Source: Neoceratodus forsteri
Lineage: Eukaryota; Chordata; Ceratodontiformes; Ceratodontidae
Length of the DNA: 64,000 nucleotides
Direction: 5' to 3'
NCBI GenBank assembly: GCA_016271365.2
Contig: CM057453.1
Span: forward strand, 1,077,205,001-1,077,269,000
Position 1 is the first letter of the stretch, and each line of letters opens with the position of its first letter. A model generated the notes under the pieces. That model had not been told where the DNA came from, did not search any database, and saw only the letters and a list, made by a program, of their open reading frames with translations. The translations under genes and the position numbers were made by a program. This document shows, one piece after another, positions 41,522 to 52,560 of this stretch.

Positions 41522-43704
41522 TCAATCTTTGCCTTTCAGGAGCCAAGCCAATAATTTTAGAGTGTGGGGTGCTGGGTTCATCATTGGACCCTGCAACAGC
41601 ATGTCCGTTCTGTATGGGAGTGACCATCTGTCCAGACTCATGGTTACTGCTGATGCAAACCATGCCCTCCGTGGCCCATATGGTGCAACCAGGATGATCA
41701 GCCTCCAGGATAGTCTGAGCTTTGTTAGCACCTGCAGGATCAGAGGAATTGGAGGAAAGACATAGGAATGATCCTGGTCCCAGGTGTGGGATAAGGCATC
41801 CGCTCCTAGTGCCTGCCTCTCCCTGAATCTGGAAAAGTAAGCTGTGACTTGAATATTTGATTTGGACACCATTAGATCATTTGGGATATGGCCCCACCTG
41901 TTCTGAATCAAGTTGAGCAGTTCTGGGTGCAGCTGCCACTTCCTTGGATGCACCTGCTGTCTGCTGAGCCAGTCTGCTCTGATGTTCAGTTTGTCTGCCA
42001 GATGGATGGCATGAATGTGAGTGAGATTGGATTGAGTCCAGTTGAGCACCTTGGTTGCTTCGCTGAGCATGGCCTTGCTGCATGTTCCGCCTTGCTTGGC
42101 TATGTAAGCTACCATCACTTTGTTGTCGAACTTTATCTGGACTGGTTTCCCGAGGATATTGTCTCAGAATGCTTTCAGAGCATTGAGCACTGCTCTCATT
42201 TCCAGGACATTGATAGACAGCCTTGCCTCTGCCATTGTCCATCTGTCTTGGGCTGAGTGACTGCCCATGCATGCTCCCCAACCCTTCAGGCTTGCATCAG
42301 TCTCCAGTGACACTTGATAAGACAATTCCAGTGGAGACTCCCTCATTAGATGTGGGCTATATATCCACCACCGTAACGATTCCATCTGTGTGTCGTAGGA
42401 TACCTTCTTATTGAGGTCATCCTCTGAGGGGGAACCTTGCTGTAGGATGCAGTTCTGCAAGGGGCACATGTTCCACCTTGCCCAGGGAACTAGGTCGATG
42501 CATGATGCCATGCACCCCAAGACCTGTGCTGTTTGACCCATCGTCAGTTGGGGGGTAGCCTGAAGAGCCCAGACTAGTGCAATGATTGAGTCTATTAGTT
42601 TGTGTGAAGGCCTTGCCATTCCCTCAGCCGTATTTATTTCAGTGCTGAAGTGCTCTCTGCATTGCGAGGGGTGTAACAAACTCTTGCTCTGATTGACCAC
42701 CCAGCCATGCTGCGAGAGGGCAGTCAACACTTGGTCTGTGTCCTTCTGAGACTGTTGTCTGGAGTGCGATCTTATTAGCCAAGCATCCAGATATGGGATA
42801 ATGTCCACTCTCTTCTCCCGTAGCCGGGCCGCCAGTACGATGTACACCTTTGTGAACACACTTGGTCCAGAAATGAGACTGAAGGGTAGGTCCTGATACT
42901 AGAAGTGTTGACCCAGTATGTGGAATCAAAGGAATTGTTGATGACTGGGCCTGATTGGAATGTGGGCGTACGCATCCTTCAGGTCCACTGAAGTGAGGTA
43001 GTCGCCCACCAGATGTTCCTCAGTGTGGCTCTGAGGGTTTCCATCTTGAATTTCAGGGTAGTTATGAAGTTGTTCAAGAATATTAGGTTTAGGAATGGTC
43101 TGAGGTCCCCATTCTTCTTTGGTACTAGAAAGAAGATGGAATAGACCCCAGTGCCCACCTCGTTGTAGGGTACCGTTTGTATTGCCTTGTTCTCGAGCAG
43201 GTTCCGTAGGACATTCTGCACCTGGTGGGCTGCGGCCCTTTTCTTTGAGATGGTTGAGAGCACCACTCTGTCTCTGCAAGGCTTCTTTGAAAATTCTGTA
43301 GCGTATCCTTGAGATATGATCTTCAGGACCCACTTGTTGGAGGTTGTTTGTTGCCATTGTTGTAGGAAGGACAGCCTCTTCCCCACTGACAGGTAATGGT
43401 GTTGAGGGCTGAGACAAGGGGTGGCATGAGTGTGGTAGTCAGAACTGCTTTGGCTTTCCACCTCTGCCTCTGCCCCTGAATTGGGGATTTCTTCCTCTGA
43501 AGGAGGAGTGGTTACCTTGAGAGGTGCCTCTGAAGTTACAGCTGTGGCCATTCTCCCAAAAGGAATTATATCTGTAAGCTTGCTTTTTGTTCTGCTGAAA
43601 TCTGTGGTGCCCTCAAAACCTATGCCGGTTAGATGGTAGGTAAAGGGTTCTTTGTTTATCCTTGGCAAGATCTTTCCCTTCCTCTTTTTGTTTGAGGTAC
43701 TCAT
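41522..43704 (-). pseudogene. DIRS-A reverse transcriptase and RNase H
   Basis: 43704-42979 holds the N-terminal part (VGKRLSFLQQWQQTTSNKWV, ENKAIQTVPYNEVGTGVYS, FLVPKKNGDLRPFLNLIFLN). 42975-42775 holds text around YVHIPI/SHQ, and 42859-42164 holds palm and connection (PYLDAWLIRSHSRQQSQKD, then SLETDASLKGWGACMG, an RNase H start). 42118-41522 holds the RNase H end and linker (VAYIAKQGGT, then HLADKLNIRADWLSRQ). The active site reads Y-L-D-A instead of YLDD (near 42800), which would abolish activity. Frame changes occur near 42979 and 42140. Confidence 0.85.
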
Positions 43705-43739
43705 TCAGGCCTTCACCAAAGAGATTGTTTCCCTTCAGT

Positions 43740-44670
43740 GGTAGGTTTTGCAATAATGCTTTTGATTCATTATCCACTTCCCAAAGTTTTAATCATAGGG
43801 CCCACCTAGCCCTGTTTGTTAAAACCCCTGCCCTGGCTTACAACTTCAGACTGTCCACGGCCATGTCCCCTAGGTACTTCGCTGTATCCAGAGTGCATTC
43901 TAACAGTTCAGCTTCTCTGGACTTGGGGTCAATTTTTTCTATTGCTTCCTCTAGCCAGCAAATTTGAGCTCTGGCAGAGTACATAGCTGACACTGCCGTT
44001 TTGGTCACCATTCCTGTGATCTCGAACAGCTTCTTTAGCATGTCTTCCACTTTTTTGTCAGTAGGGTCTTTGAGTGAAATGGTGCCGTGTGGTAGCTCTG
44101 TTCTTTTGCTTAGTGCAGGAATTTGGGGATCTATGATAGGCGCTGTACACTACAGTTTTGCCTTTTCCTGTTGTATCTGGTACATCCTGTCCATGTTCCT
44201 TTTCTCAGACATTTGACCTGGTTCTGTGGACTCCCATTCTTTAGAAAATATGTCATCAATGGCTGGACAGCTTGGGAAGGTGTCCTTGACCTTCTGATTC
44301 TGCTGGATCATAGGATCAAGCTTGGATTCTAGCTTTGGCATTTCCATGTCGAACCCCATGGTGGTTTTAATGCCCTCATTAGCCTGGTACCAGGTCAAAG
44401 GAGCAGAGTTTTGGATACATTGTCCATGTTGTCGTCACCCGACTCTCTGTTTTCCATCTCTTCTGGAGCATCCCCATGGTCCTCATCCACTGGATCTGAG
44501 GAGGCACTGTTTTCATCATTGTCCAGTTAGGGGGTAGTTTGGCCAGAGTTTGGTACTGGCAGGGGCATTGGTAGGGGTCTAGACTTAGTTAGGGATTCCA
44601 ACTTTTCCATCATCTTCAGTATGAAGTTTTGTTGACTCTCCATCATAGCGACCGTTGTCTGCTAGGTCTG
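43740..44670 (-). pseudogene. DIRS-A gag-like protein
   Basis: Frames on the minus strand begin with a probable start around 44650 (MESQQNFILKMMEKLE) and an acidic, proline-rich stretch. 44398-44150 gives MTWYQANEGIKTTMGFDMEM, then PKLESKLDPMIQQNQKVKD and FPSCPAIDDIFSKEWE, a conserved block in vertebrate DIRS gag proteins. 44050-43838 gives EDMLKKLFEITGMVTKTAV, IDPKSREAELLECTLD and AKYLGDMAVDSLK, largely helical. Stops between blocks show decay. Confidence 0.7.
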
Positions 44671-44900
44671 GAAGAGAAGGGCCCCTGGATTCATCCAGGC
44701 CGATGCGCTAGGTCCCTGGGTGTCCACATCTGTGTTTGGGGTCTGCTCTGCATCTAACTCCTCTTCCATGTGTTTGGAGGTGGGGCAACGTGGGCCCAGG
44801 TTGAGGGGCAGGAGGGCGGCACTACTAGAGGTGCACTTCTTTACCTTTCACCATCTAAGGGATGAGAGAAGGACAGAGAGAAGAAGAGGAAGAGCATTAG

Positions 44901-46822
44901 AAAACATGCAGTCACTGGGAATTACCTGCTGGAGGTAATAATTTATGAACAATGCCTTTAAATGTGAACGCAGTAGGACTAACATCCAGATACAAGTGCT
45001 CCACAGTGGAAGGTCAAGAACTCCATATAGGCTATGGCACTCAAGGGGTGATTCCACAGGCCCCATACCTTTAAGGACCCAATAGCAGCATGCTTTGTAA
45101 TAATGACCAAGAAACAAACTCCAGCCCCCTATAAAATATTTTGATGCAGGGGGAGGAACAAAACACTGCATGCTTATGGGGCAATAAAGTCTTTTCACCT
45201 AAAATGGCAGCTCGAGAACCATTAGGCCATCCTAGAGAATGACTGCCCCCCTACCTAAAATGACAGCTTAGAGAGGATGCAGTCATCCTAAACAAAATAG
45301 AGACTGAGTCTGACAAAGCCAGAATACACAGAGCCTTATGCAATAGAGGCAGAGTCCCACACTGCTAGATTAAGAGGAGCCTCATTCTGCTGTTTGTCCA
45401 AGAAATTATTTTGAATTGAGAGGTCTCCTGTTGAAGTGATGGAGTATGCATGCCAGTAGGCCACTATTCAGAGGGGCCTGAGCTGGGATGTGTTAAAAAA
45501 ACGTAAAAAGGAGTTGTCTTTTGGCTTCACTGAGTGGTTAATCTCCCATTGCTCCAGTTCACCAAGCTGCACACATGGGTAGAAGCTGGACTTCAGCAGA
45601 GGTGAGGCATTAAATCTCTGCTTGAGTATCCTGGGAAAATAAAGAAATTGCAAGTAAATACAAGCAAATAATTTTTTTTGGCAAACTACCGCTTGTGGGG
45701 ATTTCTCTGATGTTTGAAATATATGGCTGAGTCAGTCTTTACTCACAAGTGCTCTGTTCTGTCTCTGGCTTTGGTTTCTGATACATGTGCCATATTATAT
45801 AAGCTTTTGGAGGAACATGCACAGGCCCATTTGTCAGTTGTACTGGTAGTTTAATTAATTATTTGCTTAACTGACTTAGGACTTTCATGGACTTAGGGCA
45901 CAGTAAATTAGGTCCTGTGCACAACATTAAGATACATAGGGATGATCGGAATGCATATTCTTATTTACTACAGGACCAGCCGAGAAGAGTAGCCCCAACC
46001 AAATCCACAGAGCTCTGAAGGTCCATGAGGAGAGCATGCTGGCACCTGCTGCAATCCTCCTCACAACATGAGTGCTGCTGAATCAGGTGGAAAGGCAAAA
46101 AAGCTAAGGAGTGGGTACCCCAAAACTAAGCCTTCTGTACCACCCAATCAAACTGCCCTGGGCTGCTTTTGGGTCACAAATGCCCTCCACCTGTCAACAC
46201 GTGCACTTTAATATATCATGATGGGCTAGGAGGCAAATTCAGTTTTCTCTACAAGAAAACAACAGCCAAGACAATCTGCTGTAACCCACAATCACCTGCC
46301 CAGCACATAGCAAAAGGATCCACTCTCTGACTGACCCATGTAACTGACTGGATGCTCAGTTTTGGGCTCAGACCTGCTCCACCTGAATGCTCCCTGCCCC
46401 CATGTGGATCTCAGCACTTACTGGGGGTTTAGATTCTGCCATATGCACAATCCCATCAGGGATGCAGAATCACAACATGCCACTGTATTGTGGATTAGAC
46501 CCTTAGGGGGATTGGATACTCTTGAGCTGCAGTGGTTTAACACATATTTTATATCTAGCACTTATAATCATACTATTTGTTTGCTAACCAGGTGAGCGTA
46601 CTGTAATGAGTTCCTTTTTCAGGAACAACCTGGGTAAAGAGCTTATCAAAATTCAATAAAAGATAAATTATTATAATTACAAAAATTATACAGTTCTGCA
46701 GACATAAGGTGTACATAAGGCAGTACTCTATGAATATTTTAGGACACTGGCTTTTCTTCCAGTGCACAAACAGTCAAGTTACACAATGTTTATCATTTTA
46801 CAATGTACCCAAAAATGCACTC
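44901..46822. other. Unassigned sequence
   Basis: Nothing coding was recognised over almost 2 kb. There is one weak local duplication (AAAATGGCAGCTCGAGA near 45201 and AAAATGACAGCTTAGAGA near 45259). The first part should contain the left end of DIRS-A if it survives, but no match to the right terminal repeat was found by eye. Confidence 0.45.
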
Positions 46823-47364
46823 TTAAATGGACACTGTCAACCTGTTTTTCATCATATTATTTCTAGTTAAAAACCTACATTTTATGATTGCTTTCCTTCT
46901 CTAAAATTCATTGATGTTGCTGTTTGTTTTGCCTGTCTCCTTGTTTAGTAGAACTGAAATGCATGCTAATGTATATTTATAAACAACCTTGTTTGTTTAC
47001 ATTCCTGGATTTGTTCTTACTGCATAATGTCAAGCATTAGAAACACCCCAAAACAGTGCAGTTACTCATGATTCATTAGGCTCCTTTCATCCCACTACAT
47101 CACGAGGGGCTAGACTGTGTTGTGGGTGTTCCTAAGTCCAGGAAAGATGCAGCTGGAGCTGATCAAGGAATGTAAACAAACCTGTTTTTGTGTGGTAATA
47201 CCAGTATGGTGGGCAGTCTGTTTTTCACTTTTTTAAAGAAAAGAAGAATCAGAATCAAACTACCAGCTACATCAGTAATCTTTATAGAATGTTGGCAAGC
47301 ATAAAATGTGTTTTTTAAACTACGGACACTTTGAGACCTAAGGGAGTTGACAGTGTCCCTTTAA
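46823..47364. mobile_element. 534-bp palindromic MITE with TTAA target duplication
   Basis: TTAA occurs at 46823-46826 and 47361-47364. Immediately inside, the left end reads ATGGACACTGTCAAC, and the reverse complement of the right end reads AGGGACACTGTCAAC. Similarity continues inwards (GTTTAAAAA, ACATTTTATG.TTGC). A second inner pair is TTGTTTACATTCC (about 46995-47007) against GGAATGTAAACAA (about 47165-47178), then GAAACACCCC against GGGTGTTCC. TTAA duplications are typical of piggyBac and Kolobok transposons. No transposase is encoded, so it would move with help from an autonomous relative. Confidence 0.8.
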
Positions 47365-47499
47365 AAATAAAGCTAATTTCATGAAGTGCATGAAATTTTG
47401 CTGTTGCCAGGTAAATGCCACTATAACCACAAAATAAAGTGTGCATATTTTGCTAAGCTCTGTTGGCTACAAAATACATAAGATATTTTTCTTGCACTA

Positions 47500-47760
47500 C
47501 CAGGGTGATGGGTCCTAATCTTCTAGAGCAGCTCCAAATATGAGCTTCTGTGTTCTGCACCAGCTGCATGTGCCAAATATGGCCATGTCGGTGGCACTTA
47601 CAAAGCACAGTATTGTAATCTATGCAAAAGAAGATGAAAATCTACTCATGAATTCTCAGAGATTCAGCTTCTAGACTGGGGTGCATGCTGGTGATGTTTC
47701 TTACATAATAAAAGCAACCTCTGACAATGACTGACACCAGAGATTCCAAAGACAGCTATT
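47500..47760 (-). pseudogene. Weak L2-type LINE fossil, antisense
   Basis: The nucleotide text aligns loosely with the C-terminal part of L2-D at about 34910-35100. Shared blocks on the plus strand include TTCTGCACCAGCTGCA (TTTTGCACCAGTTGCAG in L2-D), GCACA.TA..GTA.CCAA-like text and CTGG.GATGTTTCT.A.AT. It is too decayed to translate well. Confidence is limited because the match was made by eye. Confidence 0.45.
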
Positions 47761-47945
47761 CACCAAGTACTGTAGCTGCTGCAAATGACATGGTCAGATG
47801 TCCAGATATTTTGTGATATTTCCTTAGAGATTCTCTCTGGTGCCCCTTCAACTGTAATGCAAACAGGAAGGTAATTTTTCTGGAGACATAGACATTTCAG
47901 GAACTACCTGTCTATGTCATTTGCTGCAGCTGTACTACTCCCAGG

Positions 47946-48395
47946 TTGATTGCTCTGGTCAACTGCATTACGTATTTGTGTCCTACAAGTAAAAATTGTA
48001 TCATGGAGGACTATTTCTGGTCAAATATGAGAAAGACTGATTTGCTACTGTTTTCTATTTCACCAAAATCAAAACAATTGGACCACTTTTCCATAGACAA
48101 CACTTTATTTACATTTCCAGCTAATGTCAGTGATATAAATCAGAATAGCAATATACTGTGTCCTACCTTTGACTTTCAGAATGATATTAATAATCTAGAA
48201 AGGGTAGCACTTTTCCAATTGTGCAACCAAATTCATGTTTGCCCATGTTTAGAGCATGACACAGCTGCAGCCATGAGTCATTCCTTTGTTCCCTGCAGAA
48301 CGGATTATTGTAATTATTTTATTTTCCTTTATCTCTTACAAAGCACAATATAGGGGCTCCAATTGCTGCAGAGCTCAAGTGCCAAGATATTGTGT
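47946..48395 (+). pseudogene. L2-type LINE RT C-terminal fossil, sense
   Basis: The 135-codon frame has spaced residues typical of the L2 thumb and C-terminal domain. KTDLLLFSISPKSKQLDHF resembles KTExLLFxxxxKxxxLxxI. Then come SDINQNSNILCPTFDFQNDI (resembling LGVxLDxxLSFxxHI) and ERVALFQLCNQIHVCPCL (AFFQLRNIxRIRPxL). The last is VPCRTDYCNYFIFLYLLQSTI (VxSRLDYCNALLxGL). It continues with LQLLQSS after a stop. This is an old copy, probably unrelated to the other L2 pieces. Confidence 0.55.
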
Positions 48396-48719
48396 AATAA
48401 AAGAAAAATCTGAGCAGAATAAAGAATAGTGACTCACTTCTGTTTGCCTACTAATTCTATTAGATGTTGTGATGTGATTCATTATTGTCAGATAGGAAAA
48501 CTTGTTCAAAGAACCAAAACACACAATGATCTGATTAGCTTGATGCCATTTATTACATAGAAGCAGACATGCTTGCATATTAACATGCTGGGATTGGTCA
48601 GCTTTCTCAGTCAGCAGTTTTATTTTTTGTTTCTGATTCTGTTCAGTGATATAGCTAAGATGACTAAAGCACAGGAATATATCAGTGTCTTATTAAAGAT
48701 CATAATGTGAATTGATAAC

Positions 48720-48785
48720 TGTGGCACTTGAACCTAGTTCCTATGCCTGCTCCCTAACCACGAGATTCACCTACCTATATTGATG
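48720..48785 (-). mobile_element. tRNA-headed SINE fragment, antisense
   Basis: On the minus strand there is an A-box-like TCTCGTGGTTAGGG (48752-48766) and a B box GGTTCAAGTGCC (48723-48734), at tRNA-like spacing. The body would lie at lower coordinates (about 48400-48720), where I see no further diagnostic sequence. It is not a working tRNA gene. Confidence 0.5.
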
Positions 48786-50295
48786 ACAATATCTCATATG
48801 TCAGCATGCTGATCTATATAATCATTAGATGTGTTTTGGTTCCTTAAATATCTTTGTTGCTTGTTGTTTCAAATGTATTGATCATCCAAGAGACATTTCA
48901 ATTTGCGTACAAAAGATTAAACTTTCCTTGGTAATAAAAAGTAAGCAATTACAATATAATGTAAGAGAGCACCAAGATATTACAGAATAATACAGATTGA
49001 AAAGTCAGGGCTTAAACACACAAATGAGCAAAATGTGTACTGTGCAAAAATCAACTATAGAAAAACAATAGATTTTGACATAACCACCCTTTTTATGGCT
49101 GCAGTGAGATTAGCCTTGCAGACATCTTGCAATCTCTGAGAGAAAAGGGAGTTCACCAGATACCGAGTGAACGTTTTAAATAAGGAAGATGAACAGCAAT
49201 CACTGCATGTTCACCACACTGTTTTGTCCGTTGGTATGAGCGGAGCATGACACTGTCTGCCATGTTCAAGATGGTGGTGTGAAGTTTTACGCCCATGCGC
49301 GAGCAAAAATAACCTAATCTTATATGAACTCCCTGATCAGTAGACTTGAATAATATAATTAAGTGTCTTTACTGTTTAAAAACAGGTTCCTAAGACTAGT
49401 TTCCATCCATTTGCCTTTCTTTGGGTTGTAGAGGGGGCAATGCAAAATCATATGGATCAGATCTTCCCAGTGACCCAGGTTGCTTGAATAGATAGGTCAG
49501 ACTGAAAAGTATCTTGGAGGTGGTATCATATTTCTAATATCTTACTGGAAAAGGTACTAAAGCAAAATTTGGTCAGAATTGCCCCCGTAACAGGATCAGT
49601 AACAATTTTCAGATATGTCTCTAGTGCCACATCCTCTTTGAGGCTTACTAGAATAGGATGGAATCTGTTAGTAGTCAGCATGTCAAGTGTAAGTCGAATG
49701 TTCATATACATTAATCTTAGCTTCAGAGGTCTGCTATAGGCCTTTGAGATTGTAATATTATTGATGAACCACTACCGCAGGTATCCCTTGACCTTTTGCC
49801 CATTTTTACAGCAAGTTCAGTCCTTTATGATGAGGGGAAGCCTCAGGAAATGGATAAATCTATATATAATTTAGTTTATGCTGCTGCAAAAACCCAGGAT
49901 GTCTACAGTAGGTCTCGGAACTAATAATGTGGGAGTGGTGCAATGAAAATCTCCAAATGCAATTTCAACTTCAATATTCTTGCTTATTAGTTACTTTAGT
50001 TGGAGTATATCACCTTCTGGGCTGGATTTTCAAAGCCCAATGAAGGATACAAGGTGCTTGCATCATAGAGTTCTGATGCATCCTGCACCTTGCGTCAAAC
50101 AATGCAGCAGTCATGATTCAGAAACACAGTCTGCATCAGAATCAAGACCCACTGCAGCAAACTAGCACTGTGCCCACCTTTGTGACAAAAATGAGGGTGT
50201 GCCACATTGCAAGAGGGCTTGCACCATGGTGGGGCTGCAACATCCCCTTTTCTGGCATTTAAGAAGCTTCACCATGGCCATAGCAAGGGACAGCA
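48786..50295. other. Unassigned sequence
   Basis: No gene or repeat was recognised on either strand. The minus-strand 61-codon frame at 49711-49526 has no identifiable motif. Composition is AT-rich and ordinary. Confidence 0.45.
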
Positions 50296-50597
50296 CAAGT
50301 CACATTAAACTGTTCCTCCAATGAGTTGTTTTAGCATTTCTGACTGAGTTGCATCAGTGTTGCTGGATCCAGTACAAAGCCTTGCTCAAACTGCTTCTTA
50401 AGAGTTAAAACTTAGTTTTGCATGGCATTGTGACTGGACTGCTGATGCAATCCAAATGAGTTGCAACAATGTTTCACAAACATTGCTTTTGAGCTGATTA
50501 AGCATTGAAAAATAATGCAATACGAGTTGCCAACTGTGAAAAATAATGCTAAACCAACTCATCGGTGGAATAGTTTAATGTGACTTGTACTGTAGAA
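50296..50597. mobile_element. Foldback (inverted-repeat) element of about 300 bp
   Basis: ACAAGTCACATTAAACTGTT followed by CCTCCAATGAGTTGTTTTAGCAT at the left (about 50296-50340) is the reverse complement of ATGCTAAACCAACTCATCGG with TGGAATAGTTTAATGTGACTTGT at the right (about 50545-50591). Arms of about 55-65 bases are roughly 88 percent complementary and weaken towards the middle. No transposase and no convincing target duplication were found. It is a MITE-like or foldback element of unknown superfamily. Confidence 0.7.
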
Positions 50598-51178
50598 CAA
50601 CAATGAGCTGGTCTAAGCCCCTGGCACTACTGCCAGACACCATGGCCACTTGTAGTCAGGGAGCTCAGACAGGTTTGTAAGGGGTGGCATGGGCAAGGGG
50701 TGCCCTAGTGGTGGTTGAGGAGAGGATTGGCAGGCATATTAGTAAGGTTGTACCCAGCCGGATGCCATTTATTGAGCGTGAGTGTCAATTGCAAGAAATG
50801 GTGAAGGAGGTATGGAGACACACAGTGCAATGGCCTCATATCAGCATGGCCCTGAGGGCTGCTGCCAGAGCTGTGCCCATGTGGGGCCATGCACTCATCA
50901 ACTCCAAATCCAAGAAAAATAAATTCATGTTTCACGGTCACAAATGCAGTCATGAGTCACAATCACATCACGAATCACAAAATTATTTTTTTTACTAGTT
51001 ACTTGCATGTAAGCCTGTTTTGTAGTATTTCTCAAGGCTTCACCACTGTACTCACTGATATGAGTTTTCAGATTGGGGAGTTTTGTGATACAGGTCATCA
51101 TCATTGTGGAACTACAGATGTAGGCATTCGCGTTCCTGTACAGCTTGTGAGTTACAGTACTATAAGCCATGTGATGTG
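50598..51178. other. Unassigned sequence with one unrecognised open frame
   Basis: The plus-strand frame 50684-50998 (104 codons) has tryptophans spaced in a helical-looking stretch (EMVKEVWRHTVQWPHISMAL). I cannot assign it to any family. Its methionine has a poor context and the sequence around it is repetitive, so a chance frame is likely. Confidence 0.35.
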
Positions 51179-51665
51179 TGGGGGCTCGAGGGCTGCCAAT
51201 ATTGTTGTCACTCTGCCATACTTCATGTTAAGGCAGAATGACAATGAGAAGTCACAATCACAATAACAAGGTGAAGTGGGCATGTCATGCTGGCCACTCC
51301 ACGTAGTGGAGTGACAATGCAAAGTGCCCACTTTGCAGGCACTTCGCTGGTGGAATTTACATTCACTGTATCTCTAAGATGGGAGACTGCATTTTTTGTT
51401 ACACTCTCATTTCACTTCATCAGCACTGGGGAATTTTCTGCACACAAGACAGTAGCATTTTGGAGATGGACATTAATTCTAGTGACTGTGTGTGTGTGGG
51501 GCTGCCATTATTATTGTCACGCCACCTTACTTCGCGTTAAGGTGGAATGACAATGTGAAGTAATAATCACAAGGCGAGGTGGGCATTTCATGCTGGCTAC
51601 TGACAATGTGAAGTGCCAACTTCATGGGCACTTCACTGGTGGAATTTAAATTTGCATCTTCTCTA
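51179..51665. repeat. Tandem duplication (period ~309 bp) rich in short hairpins
   Basis: Two copies start at GCTGCCAATATTGTTGTCAC (51192) and GCTGCCATTATTATTGTCAC (51501). Each contains a nested hairpin of the form TGTCA..CTGCC / GGCAG..TGACA or its equivalent (CCACCTTAC..GTTAAGGTGG in copy two). Each also has AAGTGCC..GGCACTT and ends with CTGGTGGAATTTA. The first copy also has CACTCCAC / GTGGAGTG at about 51297-51313. The stems differ between copies while staying paired. Confidence 0.65.
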
Positions 51666-52560
51666 GCCTCGGTCATTGGGGGTCGGCCGGGGAGAGGAGG
51701 ATCGAGTGTCCTACCCAACAATTTCCTCTTCTCGGAGAAGAGGGTGCCACATCCCACTGCAGCACTGCCACCTACAGATGTGTGGGTTGTAGGGTGCATT
51801 GGACACAGGATGGGAGAGACATGACATGCAGCATATTGTGTGAGCATGACAATGAACTCTCACATTGGGTATGCTGTTCCAGTGCTGATGTCCCTACAGG
51901 AAGGGGCAGACTGGCAGTACAAAAGGGGGAAGAAAGATGGAAAAACACCTTGGCTGGCAGGATGATCACCGACCTCTGCATAACCCACACCAGTGACACA
52001 GGTACCTCCTAGATTTAGATCCAGTGTTTGGTGGGTTAAGGGACTCCCCACCACTCTGCCATTGAGGGCAAGTCATGGGGGACTCAGGGAGAGGTAAGAC
52101 CAGGGAGAAACCAGGAGTTAGAGCTGAGGGGGATAGAAGGAAATGTGCTCTTGCCTGAGCTAAGCAGTCACTCACCTTACTCCCACTCCAGCATGCAAGG
52201 GTAACAGCGTTCAATGGCCTCTTGACTACATGGCTGAAGAAAGCTTCTTTCATTTTTGGCAAAGCGAATGGGATGCGGAACATTTAAAAACTCCTCCTGT
52301 ACCTTCTAGCTGATGGAAGGGGGAAACTGGTCGAAGCAGATGGTAACCTCGCCCATTGAAATGGTATTGCTTTACTGATAATGTGCTGTGTGGGTGTGTG
52401 CATGGAGGGGAACTAAAGAGGAAGAAGAAAAAAAATTCATTGAATGACTCAACAGGAATGACTATAATTTAAAATGTACATGTTGTATCGATCCAGCCAT
52501 ACTAGACTTCCTTGAGATCACCCTACAGAGCTGTAAAACAGAAAATAACTTCTAAGGGAT
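51666..52560. other. Unassigned sequence
   Basis: GC is slightly raised, with several overlapping short open frames on both strands (for example 51527-51847 minus, 51782-52012 plus). None shows a known domain. It may be the remainder of the hairpin-rich repeat just upstream. Confidence 0.4.

Larger units (their letters stand above)
39866..44900 (-). mobile_element. DIRS-type tyrosine-recombinase retrotransposon (DIRS-A), antisense
   Basis: On the minus strand the order is gag-like protein (about 44660-43740), RT with RNase H (43704-41522), tyrosine recombinase (about 41450-40472), internal complementary region (about 40427-40343) and right terminal repeat (to 39866). This is the full DIRS layout. 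The left terminal repeat was not found in the 1 kb beyond 44900, so the 5' end is either lost or too diverged to see. Frames are open over long stretches with several frameshifts, implying moderate age. Confidence 0.85.

Noticed and set aside
50684..50998. 104-codon frame with tryptophan-rich helix, considered as a Myb-like transposon protein
   Set aside because: The tryptophan spacing does not fit a Myb repeat, and no partner transposase was found nearby.
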